From: Nitrosomonas stercoris
Lineage (GTDB): Bacteria > Pseudomonadota > Gammaproteobacteria > Burkholderiales > Nitrosomonadaceae
NCBI GenBank assembly: GCA_006742785.1
Contig: AP019755.1
Span: forward strand, 1 to 64,000
Direction: 5' to 3'
Length of the DNA: 64,000 bases
The notes below the pieces were generated by a model. The model was not told the origin of the DNA, searched no databases, and saw only the letters and a list, made by a program, of their open reading frames with translations. The position numbers and the translations under genes are program-made. Positions 14,183-24,691 of the stretch are shown piece after piece (the first letter of the stretch is position 1; every line of letters begins with the position of its first letter).

Positions 14183-16381
14183 CTATTTTGCTAATGCACG
14201 TCGTGGAGACAGTGTGCCAACATGATCTGATATAAAATCCGTATCATCTGTTTGCGTAATACGCTGTGTTAACGGCGAGTGCGTAATAGACCATTGTCCT
14301 TTATGCACATTATTGAGCTCATTTCCTTCAAACACTAAATAGCTGTATTTGCGATAATGCGGTAGTTTTCTGGCTAATGCTGTAATGGCAGCAGATTGAT
14401 CCGCAGCCACCCATAACAACGTCTGATCTGGATCAGCTGGTTGTCGTGCTGTCAGCACCACAGCATGTTTGTTCTGCTGCCAGTGTTCACCATTCAATTG
14501 TAGTCCTTCCGCTGTTTTGGCTACTCCTTGCTCTGCCAGAGAATTCATCAATTGCTGACTAAATTTATTCTGCCAGCCCAAGATCCAGATGGTACGATTA
14601 GCCGGTAAGCTCTGCAATTGATCATCTCGTACTACTTCCAATGAACCGGTTTGTGTTTTTTGCCAATAAGTAGCGAGTGTTTGGTACGCCTGCATTAGCT
14701 CCTCGCTAACATCGGTTGGCAATATCAATAATGGATTTTCTGCGCCGAATCCTTGCGATAAAGCGGAGGGAATTTCACGGCTATCCAGGCGACGAAATAC
14801 ATCAAATTGCGGATCAATATCAATTTGTACCGGACGTGTTGGAAAATCCATGGTTATTTGATGAATGGCTTGATCTATTTTGATCTGCATTTGCCGAGCA
14901 GCACTCTCCTCTGCCAAATGCACTGCAATCGGCACATTTAATAAATATGGCGCACCTGATTGGGTTTGCTTAATCACTGCTGTTAACTGATACCCTTGTT
15001 CTTTTGGTGTGGCTTGAGCACTTTCCAGCACTAGATTAGGTGCCCCACTCTGATAAACCCATTGCTGAAAAAAAGTTGAAAAATCCTGATCAGCTTGAGC
15101 ATTAAACGTGATCAACAAATCATCAAACGTAGCCTGCTGAAACTGGTATTGCTGATAAAAAGCACGCAATACCTGCGTGAATTCTTCATCGCCTAACGTT
15201 TGGCGCAGCATATGAAACATCATCATAGTTTTGCCATAACCAATTGCCTCCGTGCTGGGGCTATGACGTGAAGTAAATTGGCTAATGGGAAAATCTTTTT
15301 CTTTGTCCACAAAATCTCGATATTTTTGCAGTACATCGCGCCGATACTCCACTCCTTTACCCTCTCGTTCACTCACCAGATGATCCGCCAAATAAGCGGT
15401 CAAACCTTCTGACCAATTGCCTTTGCGATAATCGACAAAAACGCCGTTACCCCAGTAGTTATGCAAAATTTCGTGCGGATAAGAAGTGTGCAAAATAAAG
15501 GGGAAACGTACCACGCGTGGTCCCAATAAAGTAAACGATGGCATGCCATATCCGGTTTCCCAAAAATTCTCAACCAGTGCGAATTTTGCATAAGGATACG
15601 GTCCAATCAGCTGGTTATACATGGCAATGTATCGTTCAGTAGCATCCAGATATTGTTGTGCTAGCGCCTCATCTGCACTGCGCAGATAAACATAGGCAGC
15701 AACTGGCCCGGTTGTTTGTTGATAACGCTGATAACGCCCCGCCACCAAATAAATGTCATCTTGAGGATGCTTTTCTTCCCAAACGATATGTCGAATCGTT
15801 GCTGTGGATTGTTCCTGCAGCAATTTGCCCTGGCTCACTCCATCCCAGCCAGCAGGCAATCGCACATCCAGGTGAAACGACACCATGTCTTCAGCAAAGC
15901 GAGGATACCAGGCAGTTGAGCTGGCCAAAAACACGCCTTCTTCAGCAATCAATCCTGGGGAATAACTAAAACTACGTGCATATTCCAGGCTAGGATCGCG
16001 CACTGCATGGTGAATTTGGCCGTTATATGTCAGCAAGAAAGAAGTTTGGCCTACTGGCAAAGTCACAGCATAACGCTTTAAAGGCACCAATCTTGCGTGG
16101 TTTGCCATTGGATCAGTTAGTTGTGTCACATTCGCATCACTCTTGTTCACAGCCACTGATAATGCCGCATGCAAGCTAAATTCCAGACGAGTGGCTGTTG
16201 TCTGACTGAGCATGTGCTCTGGGATATGAATACGATCTTCGACTTGTATCTCTGATGTAGCGGGCAATAGCTTAACTTTCAGTTGATGATGAAGTGGCTG
16301 TTCAGAAGCCAGCGCCACTGCACTACAAAACACACCGATTAAAACAAGAAAATACGGAATAAAACGGAAGGTATACGCCAT
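14183..16381 (-). CDS. Exported M1-family (gluzincin) metallopeptidase
   Basis: This 732-residue protein has an N-terminal signal peptide (hydrophobic to about residue 24, cleavage near ALAS) and an aminopeptidase N-like catalytic core. The zinc motif HEILHNYWG (HExxH, near 304) is followed by NWSEGLTAYLAD, whose Glu is the third ligand, and the GMPSFTLLG stretch stands where M1 enzymes have the GxMEN loop, which is altered here. The unusual GAMEN-like loop suggests a peptidase with different N-terminus recognition, or an enzyme of uncertain activity. The C-terminal 250 residues are not recognised. It lies 39 bases upstream of the glycine-zipper gene on the same strand. Confidence 0.82.
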   Translation of the reverse strand: MAYTFRFIPYFLVLIGVFCSAVALASEQPLHHQLKVKLLPATSEIQVEDRIHIPEHMLSQTTATRLEFSLHAALSVAVNKSDANVTQLTDPMANHARLVPLKRYAVTLPVGQTSFLLTYNGQIHHAVRDPSLEYARSFSYSPGLIAEEGVFLASSTAWYPRFAEDMVSFHLDVRLPAGWDGVSQGKLLQEQSTATIRHIVWEEKHPQDDIYLVAGRYQRYQQTTGPVAAYVYLRSADEALAQQYLDATERYIAMYNQLIGPYPYAKFALVENFWETGYGMPSFTLLGPRVVRFPFILHTSYPHEILHNYWGNGVFVDYRKGNWSEGLTAYLADHLVSEREGKGVEYRRDVLQKYRDFVDKEKDFPISQFTSRHSPSTEAIGYGKTMMMFHMLRQTLGDEEFTQVLRAFYQQYQFQQATFDDLLITFNAQADQDFSTFFQQWVYQSGAPNLVLESAQATPKEQGYQLTAVIKQTQSGAPYLLNVPIAVHLAEESAARQMQIKIDQAIHQITMDFPTRPVQIDIDPQFDVFRRLDSREIPSALSQGFGAENPLLILPTDVSEELMQAYQTLATYWQKTQTGSLEVVRDDQLQSLPANRTIWILGWQNKFSQQLMNSLAEQGVAKTAEGLQLNGEHWQQNKHAVVLTARQPADPDQTLLWVAADQSAAITALARKLPHYRKYSYLVFEGNELNNVHKGQWSITHSPLTQRITQTDDTDFISDHVGTLSPRRALAK

Positions 16382-16755
16382 AACGAAGTAAAAAAATTAA
16401 CCAGAACGATTACACAAAAAATTGCTATCTTTTGCTATCAGACTCATTTAATACACAAATATTTCCAGTGATTTATCATAGCAAGAAAAATATTTAGTCA
16501 TTGTCATCCAAATTGACTCATAATAGCCCGCTAATTGACACAAGTTCAGCAATTAACCAAACCGTACTATCATCAAACGGTAAGCGACCAATATATTCTA
16601 TTTTTCTATCTGCATTGTTAAATCGAATCACCATCCACTCGCAGCGATTCTTAATACAGCAGGCCGCAAACATACCGATTAGTTCACACTCTATGTTTAA
16701 AAAATCCATTTCTGATGCATCATTTGCATGATGATAAAGCGCTAACACTGTTTAC
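16382..16755. other. Intergenic region without a supported gene
   Basis: AT-rich sequence between divergent genes. Overlapping short ORFs on both strands (76 codons each) have no recognisable protein. It should hold promoters for both flanking genes, but none stands out. Confidence 0.4.
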
Positions 16756-17535
16756 ATGATTGATTGGTTATACACACTAGCCGGCGCTTTTACCGGTTTT
16801 ATTATCGGATTAACCGGTGTTGGTGGGGGTGCATTGATGACTCCCATTTTGCTATTGTTTTTCGGGATATCCCCCACCACTGCTGTTGCAACTGATTTAT
16901 GGTTTGCTGCCATTACCAAGTTGGCGGGTGCGCGCGTGCATCATAACAGCGGCAATGTCGACTGGCAGATCGTTAAACGTTTGTGGGCTGGTAGCTTGCC
17001 TATGGCTTCGCTGACAGTGCTTCTGATCAGTATGGGCGCACACATTGTTAAGGTGGACTGGCTGACCAAAGGTATCGGCATCATCGTATTGATTACGGCG
17101 ATTGGATTATTAGTTGCTCCTAAATTAATCGCTTTTGCCAGAAAAAGACAAAGTAAGCAACCTAAGCGTTTTCAGACTATGCAAGCGATCCTAACTGTCT
17201 TTGCTGGTTTAGTGCTTGGAATATGTGTCGCCTTAACTTCTGTGGGAGCTGGCGTGCTGGGAAGTGTTACGCTGTTGTATCTGTACCCATTGCGTATCAC
17301 CCCTCATCGATTGGTTGCGACTGAAATTGTCCACGCCATACCCTTGGCAATTATCGCTGGGCTGGGCTATTTATTTGCTGGAATGGTTGATGGGCATATG
17401 TTGATCAGCCTGCTGATTGGCTCAATACCAACAGTAATCATAGGCAGCAAATTGGCTAGTAAAATCACAGGGCGATGGATTCGCTACGCCCTATCAGTTG
17501 TACTGGCAACTGTAGGGCTCAAAGTGCTGTTATAA
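16756..17535 (+). CDS. TauE/SafE-family sulfite or organic-anion exporter
   Basis: This 259-residue inner-membrane protein with about eight hydrophobic segments belongs to the TauE/SafE (DUF81) family of sulfite, sulfonate or small anion transporters. The diagnostic GLTGVGGGALMTPIL motif is at residues 19-33, repeated in weaker form as LTSVGAGVLGSVTLLYLYP near 160 (the two-fold repeat of the family). The substrate cannot be read from sequence. It is convergent with fur, with only 19 bases between stops. Confidence 0.88.
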   Translation: MIDWLYTLAGAFTGFIIGLTGVGGGALMTPILLLFFGISPTTAVATDLWFAAITKLAGARVHHNSGNVDWQIVKRLWAGSLPMASLTVLLISMGAHIVKVDWLTKGIGIIVLITAIGLLVAPKLIAFARKRQSKQPKRFQTMQAILTVFAGLVLGICVALTSVGAGVLGSVTLLYLYPLRITPHRLVATEIVHAIPLAIIAGLGYLFAGMVDGHMLISLLIGSIPTVIIGSKLASKITGRWIRYALSVVLATVGLKVLL

Positions 17536-17554
17536 CTTACAGCTGGCACTTACT

Positions 17555-17998
17555 CTATGATTTACGATAAGTACAATCTTTTTTGGTGCAATCTGCGTAG
17601 AGTGATAAAGAGTGATCCTGCAACTTGAACCCACGTTCTTTAGCAATTTTATTTTGGCGTTCCTCAATCGCTGGATCAAAAAATTCCTCGACATGCCCAC
17701 ACTGCAGACATACCAGGTGATCATGGTGATCCCCAGTGGCCAATTCAAATACAGCTTTGCCACTTTCAAAATGTTGACGCACCAGCAAACCTGCTTGTTC
17801 GAACTGGGTCAAAACACGATAAACTGTTGCCAGACCGATATCTTCATCTTCAGCCAGCAATTCCTTGTAAACATCTTCTGCCGAAAGGTGGCGCACGGCA
17901 CTGTTTTCAAACAAATTTAATATTTTCAGGCGCGGGAGTGTGGTTTTCAATCCCATTGCTTTAAGATCTATACTTGTTAAATTTTCTGATTTACTCAT
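17555..17998 (-). CDS. fur: Ferric uptake regulator Fur
   Basis: This 147-residue regulator has a winged-helix DNA-binding domain ([11 protein letters not shown] and [18 protein letters not shown], residues 38-71) and a metal/dimer domain. HHDH (91-94), CLQC (Cys97, Cys100) and CTKKDC (Cys137, Cys142) are the regulatory and structural metal sites. It represses iron-uptake genes when loaded with ferrous iron. It is divergent from bamE, a common proteobacterial arrangement; no convincing Fur box was found by eye in the 210-base gap. Confidence 0.95.
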   Translation of the reverse strand: MSKSENLTSIDLKAMGLKTTLPRLKILNLFENSAVRHLSAEDVYKELLAEDEDIGLATVYRVLTQFEQAGLLVRQHFESGKAVFELATGDHHDHLVCLQCGHVEEFFDPAIEERQNKIAKERGFKLQDHSLSLYADCTKKDCTYRKS

Positions 17999-18208
17999 AT
18001 GTTTTTTTCACTCTAAAAATTTACTGTATCTATGAGACAATTAGAAAGTGCTAATCTTCACTAGAATTTATTTTTATTTACCCAGAGAAAATCTTGTACT
18101 CAACATCCGATACAATACTGATTACAATCACTTTTATACTTTATGCTGACGAGCAACCAACCATCCATACTACCCTATCCCAAATAGATTGAGAAATATT
18201 GGTTTGAC

Positions 18209-18700
18209 ATGCTTTCACTTTTCCCTCGACAGTTACTACTGCTGCTATTACTCCCACTCCTGACATACTGTTCCTATCTGCCGTCGTTTCCATACAAAAT
18301 CGATATCCAGCAAGGTAATGTAGTGACTGAAGAAATGGTGGCAAAGCTCAAGCCGGGCATGACACGCTCACAAGTACGCTTTACCTTAGGCACCCCACTG
18401 GTAGAAGATGTGTTTCATCGAGATCGTTGGGATTATATCTATCGCATAGCACCTGAAGGGCGTGTAAAGAAAGAACAAAAACTGGCTGTTTTCTTTCAGA
18501 ATGATCGATTAATCCGTATCCAAGGGGATTTTCCGCAACCTCCCGCTTTCGATACCGCTTCTTCCACTTTTTTTGCACCTGAAGAAAGCACATTCAAACT
18601 GCCTTCGGAGGAAAGCAACACAGAAACTGGTGCACCGGCAGAGCAACCAGGGATCGATTTTCTAAAAGAAAACCAGGAAAATTTTTACAGGAATTATTAA
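18209..18700 (+). CDS. bamE: BamE (SmpA/OmlA) outer-membrane assembly lipoprotein
   Basis: This 163-residue lipoprotein has signal [13 protein letters not shown], lipidated Cys21. The BamE fold motifs are [33 protein letters not shown] and WDYIYR. It is part of the Bam complex inserting beta-barrel proteins in the outer membrane. The acidic tail (residues 110-163) is longer than in E. coli BamE. Its stop overlaps the dapB start (TAATG), so the two are co-translated. Confidence 0.93.
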   Translation: MLSLFPRQLLLLLLLPLLTYCSYLPSFPYKIDIQQGNVVTEEMVAKLKPGMTRSQVRFTLGTPLVEDVFHRDRWDYIYRIAPEGRVKKEQKLAVFFQNDRLIRIQGDFPQPPAFDTASSTFFAPEESTFKLPSEESNTETGAPAEQPGIDFLKENQENFYRNY

Positions 18701-19506
18701 TGACAGTATTAAATATAGCCGTTGCCGGCAGCACTGGCCGCATGGGACGAACCATTATGCAAACCATTGCCGAGGCGGATGATTTGCGATTATCTGCCGC
18801 ACTGGAACAGCCCGACAGCGCTTATTTGTCACAAGATGCCGGCAGCTTGATAGGAACACCTAACGATATCATTATTCGTAGCGATTTTGCTGCTGCTTTG
18901 CTAGGCAGTGATGTATTGATCGACTTTACCCGCCCTGCTGGAACACTGGCGCACTTGGCTGTCTGCCGTCAACTCGGTATCAAGCTGGTGATCGGCACCA
19001 CCGGCTTTTCTGCAGAAGAAAAGGAGATGATTCGCGCCGCAGCTTCAGATATCGCCATTGTGTTTGCGCCCAATATGAGCATTGGAGTCAATATCTTATT
19101 CAAGCTGCTTGAAGTTGCTACGCGGGCACTGCCTACTGGCTATGATGTTGAAATTATCGAAGCACACCATCGGCACAAAGTAGATGCTCCTTCCGGCACC
19201 GCTTTGCGCATGGGAGAAGTCATTGCTCAAACACAAGAAAAAGAGTTAGAAAAAGTGGCCATTTACGGGCGCGAAGGCCATACTGGTGAACGCGCTGCGG
19301 ATACCATCGGTTTTTCTACCATCCGTGGCGGCGATATCGTAGGCGATCACACTGCGTTATTTGCCGGCATTGGCGAACGTCTGGAAATCACCCACAAAGC
19401 CAGTAGTCGCCAAACTTTTGCTGCGGGTGCTTTGCACGCCGCTCGCTTTCTTGCTAACCAATCCTCTGGGTTGTTTGATATGCAGGACGTGCTGGGATTG
19501 CGTTAA
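18700..19506 (+). CDS. dapB: 4-hydroxy-tetrahydrodipicolinate reductase
   Basis: This 268-residue enzyme of lysine and diaminopimelate synthesis uses NAD(P)H. The nucleotide-binding loop is GSTGRMGR (residues 10-17), followed by [15 protein letters not shown], and the substrate motif [16 protein letters not shown] with the catalytic His and Lys. Length is normal. It is in an operon with bamE, as in many betaproteobacteria. carA, which often follows dapB in this group, is absent here and a repeat lies in its place. Confidence 0.96.
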   Translation: MTVLNIAVAGSTGRMGRTIMQTIAEADDLRLSAALEQPDSAYLSQDAGSLIGTPNDIIIRSDFAAALLGSDVLIDFTRPAGTLAHLAVCRQLGIKLVIGTTGFSAEEKEMIRAAASDIAIVFAPNMSIGVNILFKLLEVATRALPTGYDVEIIEAHHRHKVDAPSGTALRMGEVIAQTQEKELEKVAIYGREGHTGERAADTIGFSTIRGGDIVGDHTALFAGIGERLEITHKASSRQTFAAGALHAARFLANQSSGLFDMQDVLGLR

Positions 19507-19549
19507 TTACCCTCACGTTGCCACAAAACAACCTCAAGGAATCTTTGAT

Positions 19550-19885
19550 TAACCTCGAATCTCGTCATTACGAATGAAGAGAAGCAACGCGACGTGGTAA
19601 TCCAGCAGTAACGTCAGCAAGACGGAAAAGATACCTAGTTTCCTTCGTTGATACGGTTGCGCTGGATTGCTTCGTCAGTTTCACCGCCTCGCAAGGACGT
19701 TGTACTTTGTTGTTACAGTGTCAGTCTCTTCACCGTCATCGCGAAATCCGTAGGATTGTGGCGATCCAGCAATGCCGCCTACAGAAGAACATAAAGTGAC
19801 TGATTTCCTTTGTTGTCACGGTTGCACTAGATTGCTTCTCATTTACGGTGATCGCAAAAACAAGATAATGGAAGTGCTGAATTAC
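19550..19885. repeat. Two diverged copies of an intergenic repeat with internal inverted halves
   Basis: The stretch at 19635-19674 reading TTTCCTTCGTTGATACGGTT then GCGCTGGATTGCTTCG recurs at 19800-19838, offset 165 bases, with several changes. Each unit also carries an inverted partner (CGTCATTACGAATGAAG near 19563; CGTCATCGCGAAATCCG near 19735) resembling the widespread family of palindromic repeats with words like CGTCATTGCGAG and CTGGATTGCTTCG. There is no coding capacity. It is probably old MITE-like debris between convergent dapB and the HerA-like gene. Confidence 0.65.
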
Positions 19886-19924
19886 TTCACACCTACAGCG
19901 TTCACTGTGCAGAGGTTCCTTAAT

Positions 19925-21442
19925 TTAACGACGTTTGCTGCCCCCTAGTAAACTGCCAAGAGCGCCACGCAATAACTCACGTCCCATGCGGCGTACTTCG
20001 CCTTTCACCACATTTTGTACTAAACCGTCATATTGCCCACCGCGCGGACCAGCGCGACCAAAGAGCGTTTCTTTGACAACTGATCCCATTTCTCCCAGCA
20101 AACTGCCATCCCGTTCATTAACAGCTGGATGTGCACCCGATCGGGTACGGGTATTTGTATCTTGTTGCTCATTTTGCTGCACCAATAACTCATAGGCTGA
20201 TTCACGGTCTATCGGTGTGTCATATACACCCGCCACCAGCGAATCTCGGATAAGCGCTTGCCGCTGTGTATCACTAATTGGCCCAAGTTGGCTGCCTGGT
20301 AGCGAGACATAAACACGTTCGGTTTCACTGGGGCGTCCTTTGGCATCCAGCAGGCTGACCAGCGCCTCCCCTACTGCCAACTCGGTAATGGCGGTTTCAA
20401 TATTCAACCCAGCTTTCGGACGCATGGTACTCGCAGCTGCTCTCACCGCTTTCTGGTCGCGTGGCGTAAATGCCCGCAACGCATGCTGCACACGGTTACC
20501 CAGCTGCCCCAATACTGAATCGGGAATATCCAGTGGGTTTTGCGTGGCAAAATAAACGCCGACTCCCTTGGAGCGTATCAGGCGCACCACCAACTCAATG
20601 CGCTCAATCAGCACCTTGGGCGCACCTGTAAACAACAGATGTGCTTCATCAAAAAAGAAGATCAACTTCGGTTTTTCCGGATCGCCAATTTCCGGTAAGC
20701 GCTCGAACAAATCAGACAATAGCCATAACAAAAAGCTGGCATACAAACACGGTGCAGTCATTAACTGATCTGCAGCTAGAATATTAATCACCCCTTGGCC
20801 ACTTACCGTTTGTATAAAATCTTCGATGTCGAGCATGGGTTCGCCAAAAAACTGATCACCGCCTTGTGTTTCCAGCTGGAGCAATCCGCGCTGAATCGCA
20901 CCAATACTGGCGGCGCTGATATTGCCATACTGCGTGGTAAAGCTTTTTGCGTTATCACCCGCATATTGCAGCATGGCGCGCAAATCTTTCAGATCGAGCA
21001 GCAGCAAACCATTATCATCTGCAATCTTAAACACCAGATTAAGCACGCCCGTCTGGGTATCGTTCAGATCCAGCATGCGCGCCAGCAACAGCGGCCCCAT
21101 ATCGGAAATGGTGACCCGCAGCGGATGCCCTTGTTTACCAAACACATCCCATAACGTAACAGGACAAGCCATTGGCTCTGGCAGAGGCACCCCACGCTCC
21201 CGCAATATATCTGCCAATTTGCTGCTGAGCTGCCCTTGTTGGCTAATCCCCGTCAAATCTCCTTTGACATCCGCCATAAAAACCGGCACACCAATACGTG
21301 AGAACCGCTCCGCCATCAGCTGCAATGTCACTGTCTTGCCCGTTCCGGTTGCACCAGTAATCAACCCGTGGCGATTCGCTAACTCCGGCAATAACTGGCA
21401 TTGCGTTGCACCACGCTGCGCAATTAAAAGTGGCTCAACCAT
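19925..21442 (-). CDS. HerA-like ATPase, DUF853/YjgR family
   Basis: This 505-residue predicted P-loop ATPase is related to HerA/FtsK-type translocases. Walker A is GATGTGKT (residues 30-37), Walker [12 protein letters not shown] with the arginine-rich [27 protein letters not shown] after it. The C-terminus is Gly/Arg-rich ([10 protein letters not shown]). The start at 21442 ([11 protein letters not shown]) has GGAG five bases upstream; an ATG at 21457 lacks one. The physiological role of YjgR-like proteins is unknown. It is convergent with dapB across the repeat region. Confidence 0.85.
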   Translation of the reverse strand: MVEPLLIAQRGATQCQLLPELANRHGLITGATGTGKTVTLQLMAERFSRIGVPVFMADVKGDLTGISQQGQLSSKLADILRERGVPLPEPMACPVTLWDVFGKQGHPLRVTISDMGPLLLARMLDLNDTQTGVLNLVFKIADDNGLLLLDLKDLRAMLQYAGDNAKSFTTQYGNISAASIGAIQRGLLQLETQGGDQFFGEPMLDIEDFIQTVSGQGVINILAADQLMTAPCLYASFLLWLLSDLFERLPEIGDPEKPKLIFFFDEAHLLFTGAPKVLIERIELVVRLIRSKGVGVYFATQNPLDIPDSVLGQLGNRVQHALRAFTPRDQKAVRAAASTMRPKAGLNIETAITELAVGEALVSLLDAKGRPSETERVYVSLPGSQLGPISDTQRQALIRDSLVAGVYDTPIDRESAYELLVQQNEQQDTNTRTRSGAHPAVNERDGSLLGEMGSVVKETLFGRAGPRGGQYDGLVQNVVKGEVRRMGRELLRGALGSLLGGSKRR

Positions 21443-21969
21443 ACACTCTCCGCCCATAAATTAAAAACAGTTTGATTATACAAGCAGCTGTAATAATCGG
21501 CAGTGACGCCCGTAATTAGAATGTTAAACTTCTGTGAAACTATTTACGTTGCCACTTCCTCATTAAAAATCAACTCAAAATGCTCGTTTGTCACGTATAA
21601 ACCCCATTTTCTCACTGATTCTTGCCTTGAATTGACTGTCTCGCTAACATTCTACCGAGCTTCATCGGTATACAACAAACCCTCCGGAAAAGGTGGTGCA
21701 TGAGATTATGTTACAAGTTAGTGAAGTACTATGTTGGCAGCGCCAACAACACAGTCAATGATATTTAATTGGTAGCGCACCCACCAAATTACATTATTTT
21801 TACAGTGCATCGAATAAAGTTTGTACCATCTAAGTTCTCGAAATAAAACACGTTGCACAGCAAACACCATAGGTGAGCGCACACAATTTACTATTGAGCT
21901 AGAAATAAAGTGTTTTCAAAAAGATATTGCTTTCGGTGAAAAATTTATAAAGTAGATATAAGAATCTTC
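21443..21969. other. Intergenic region without a supported gene
   Basis: AT-rich, with a small stem TGTTGGC/GCCAACA at 21732-21748. A 66-codon ORF at 21503-21703 shows no recognisable protein. Promoters for the divergent flanking genes must lie here. Confidence 0.4.
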
Positions 21970-22779
21970 ATGGCGACTTATGCAATTGGTGATCTTCAGG
22001 GTTGCCATCAACACTTTCTTGAGTTACTGGATCATATTGGTTTTAATGCCACCCGAGATCGATTATGGCTGGTAGGCGATATTGTTAATCGTGGGCCAAA
22101 TTCACTAGCATTATTGCGAATGTTACGAAAGTTAGGCGATGCCGTGGTGATGGTGCTCGGTAATCATGATCTTCATCTGCTAGCTATTGCGGCTGGCACA
22201 GCTCAACAAAAAGCAGGTGATACACTGCAACCTATTCTGGAGGCGCCAGATAGTGAAACACTATTGTATTGGTTAAGACAGCAGCGATTATTCTATTGTG
22301 AGGATGAGTATGCGCTGGTGCATGCCGGGTTACTACCTGCTTGGTCTGTTGAGCAAGCAGCAGAGTTAGCGCAAGAGGTTGAAGCTGTGTTGCATGGAGA
22401 GCAATTCCAGATATTTTCTCGCTCGATGTACGGCAACACACCTAATTATTGGCAAAATACATTGCAAGGAGAAGATCGCTGGCGTGTTGTGATAAATGCC
22501 ATGACACGGATGCGCGTTTGCTCACCAGATGGAATAATGAATTTTTCTTACAAAGGCACTCTTGCCGCTATTCCACCTGGGTTATTGCCCTGGTTTGAAC
22601 TTTCTCCGCGCGCCAGCAAAGATACGACTATTGTATTCGGTCACTGGTCCGCATTGGGGTTACATCTAACACCCAATCTGATTGCACTGGATACGGGTTG
22701 CGTTTGGCAAGGTTGCCTCACTGCTGTTCGATTGGAGGATAGGAAGATCTTTCAGGTGCCCTGTGCACCACACTCATAA
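21970..22779 (+). CDS. apaH: Symmetrical bis(5'-nucleosyl)-tetraphosphatase
   Basis: This 269-residue calcineurin-like phosphoesterase hydrolyses Ap4A to two ADP and removes Np4 caps. Metal-site motifs are GDLQGC (7-12), GDIVNRG (36-42), GNHD (64-67), and later VHAG and FGHW. Length matches E. coli ApaH. It is a single-gene unit, with no pdxA/ksgA neighbours here. Confidence 0.95.
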   Translation: MATYAIGDLQGCHQHFLELLDHIGFNATRDRLWLVGDIVNRGPNSLALLRMLRKLGDAVVMVLGNHDLHLLAIAAGTAQQKAGDTLQPILEAPDSETLLYWLRQQRLFYCEDEYALVHAGLLPAWSVEQAAELAQEVEAVLHGEQFQIFSRSMYGNTPNYWQNTLQGEDRWRVVINAMTRMRVCSPDGIMNFSYKGTLAAIPPGLLPWFELSPRASKDTTIVFGHWSALGLHLTPNLIALDTGCVWQGCLTAVRLEDRKIFQVPCAPHS

Positions 22780-22838
22780 TTTATTTGAGAAATTTATCAA
22801 GAAAATTAGATTAATCTCAGCGCGATGTTTGCTCTTTT

Positions 22839-23609
22839 TTAGAGAGATGTTGAGCGTATTTCAAGCGATAAAGCCTGCGCAATTGCTTGTTCAGCCAATC
22901 GCGCCAGCTCGCGACGATTTTTATCGATACCGGCAATAGGCGTAATAAAATTTAATTCTGCCTGAATTTCTGGCTCGTTCAGTATCTGCATTAGCGATTG
23001 CAATAATGTTTCTGTCACATAAAGTACGCTGGTATTGCGAGAACCATCATGATTCTTATAACGAATTGCAACCGGGCATAACCAGCTTTCCGCGGATACC
23101 GCAGATTGCAGCAGCGCAGCATGAAAGTGCCGCAGTACCTCACCATTGCAAGTCGCACCCTCGGGAAATAATGCAACTGAACCACCAGCTTGCAGGATGT
23201 CCTCTATTTGCTGATTAATCCGTAGTGTATCGCCCCGTTTCCCTCGCTGAATAAACAGCGTACCCGCATTGCTACATAATCGCCCCAAGAAAGGCCAGGC
23301 TTTGATTTCTTTTTTTGCTACAAAACGTACGGGATGCGAAGCCAGCATAACAATAATATCTAGCCAGGAAGTGTGGTTAGCTACAAAGAGCACACCTTGC
23401 TGCTGACAAATAGATGGCATCATATTGACAGTCAACTGGATATTGAGAATATGTAAAAACTTCTGCGCCCATTTGCAAATCATGTGATGTTTGCGAGTGG
23501 TACTAACGTGAGGAAGTAGCAGGGATTGCAGCAAGCCAGATGCAACATGCAGCAACAATCTGACTAGCCGAATACTTTTAACGAATCTGTTTACTTGAGT
23601 GGTAGCCAC
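22839..23609 (-). CDS. plsC: 1-acyl-sn-glycerol-3-phosphate acyltransferase
   Basis: This 256-residue membrane-associated acyltransferase makes phosphatidate from lysophosphatidate. The NHTSWLD motif (residues 79-85) is the catalytic HX4D, FPEGAT (148-153) binds the glycerol phosphate, and FVAKKEIKAWPFLGRL is block II. A hydrophobic N-terminal segment (about 15-33) anchors it. The protein is complete. Its relation to the upstream PfkB gene on the same strand (113 bases away) is only positional. Confidence 0.88.
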   Translation of the reverse strand: MATTQVNRFVKSIRLVRLLLHVASGLLQSLLLPHVSTTRKHHMICKWAQKFLHILNIQLTVNMMPSICQQQGVLFVANHTSWLDIIVMLASHPVRFVAKKEIKAWPFLGRLCSNAGTLFIQRGKRGDTLRINQQIEDILQAGGSVALFPEGATCNGEVLRHFHAALLQSAVSAESWLCPVAIRYKNHDGSRNTSVLYVTETLLQSLMQILNEPEIQAELNFITPIAGIDKNRRELARLAEQAIAQALSLEIRSTSL

Positions 23610-23722
23610 AACAAACAGCAGATGGATTGAATTTAAAAGATATAGAGAATTAATTTATTTCAATATTTTCTGTAAACAACTTGTTTGGATTGTCTTAGTA
23701 TCTCTCACATCTCTTAAATCCA

Positions 23723-24658
23723 TTACCAAAGGCGACTACCGAAAGCTTCGAAGTAACGCTGGCCAATTTCATCACGGTCATAACGATGATTCTGGCCGCC
23801 GCGATAAGCAATCTTCAATGTCCCCATCAGTGAGGCGAGTTGTCCTGTTTCTTGCCAATCCATGCCTTGAGCAATCCCGTACAGTAATCCAGCGCGATAA
23901 GCATCGCCACAACCTGTAGGATCAACTATTTTCTCGGGACGAACAGGTGGAATATGAAATTGTTTACCTTGCGCGTAAATCACCGAGCCTTCCGGCCCCT
24001 TAGTTTCAACCAGTGCATTCACTTGGGTTGCCAACTTGTTCAATGTACTACCTGTCAATGATTGCAACAATTGCGCTTCATAATCATTGACCGCGATGTA
24101 ATCAGCTTTTTTGACGAAATCGAGTAATTCGTCGCCGTTAAACATCGGCATCCCTTGGCCAGGATCGAATATAAATGGAATTCCTGCTTCATGAAATTGC
24201 TGAGCATGTGCCAACATACCCTCTCGACCATCCGGTGCGACAATCCCCAAATTAACATCTGCTGCATCTGTCACATTATTTTGATGAGAGAAGTTCATAG
24301 CACCTGGGTGAAAAGCTGTAATCTGGTTATCATCCAGATCTGTAGTAATGAATGCTTGTGCTGTAAAAGAATCCTTTATTTGACGAATATGCGTTTGTGC
24401 CAATCCCAGTTTCTCCAGTCGATAGGCATAGGGTTGGAAATCATCACCGACTGTTGCCATGATCAATCCTTTGCCATCCAGCATTTTTAGATTATAAGCA
24501 ATATTGGCAGCGCACCCTCCAAATTCCCGGCGCATTTCAGGCACTAAAAATGCTACGTTTAATACATGGATTTTGTCCGGGAGGATATGGCGTTTGAAAC
24601 GATCTTCAAATACCATAATTGTGTCATAAGCAATCGAGCCGCAAATCAGAGTATGCAT
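23723..24658 (-). CDS. PfkB-family (ribokinase-like) sugar or nucleoside kinase
   Basis: This 311-residue kinase has the PfkB signature DPTGCGDAYRAG (246-257, catalytic Asp252) and the N-terminal substrate lid with GGCAANIAYNLKMLDG (52-67). It resembles adenosine-kinase/ribokinase-type members; the exact substrate (adenosine, ribose or another sugar) cannot be settled. It starts 34 bases after gcvPB on the same strand and could be the distal gene of the gcv operon. Confidence 0.87.
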   Translation of the reverse strand: MHTLICGSIAYDTIMVFEDRFKRHILPDKIHVLNVAFLVPEMRREFGGCAANIAYNLKMLDGKGLIMATVGDDFQPYAYRLEKLGLAQTHIRQIKDSFTAQAFITTDLDDNQITAFHPGAMNFSHQNNVTDAADVNLGIVAPDGREGMLAHAQQFHEAGIPFIFDPGQGMPMFNGDELLDFVKKADYIAVNDYEAQLLQSLTGSTLNKLATQVNALVETKGPEGSVIYAQGKQFHIPPVRPEKIVDPTGCGDAYRAGLLYGIAQGMDWQETGQLASLMGTLKIAYRGGQNHRYDRDEIGQRYFEAFGSRLW

Positions 24659-24691
24659 ATTAGTTCAAAATTGTTGTCTACAAAAATTAAA

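Noticed and set aside
16501..16748. Overlapping 76-codon ORFs on both strands
   Set aside because: No Shine-Dalgarno, no recognisable motif, AT-rich intergenic composition.
21503..21703. 66-codon ORF upstream of apaH
   Set aside because: No translation signal and no family resemblance.
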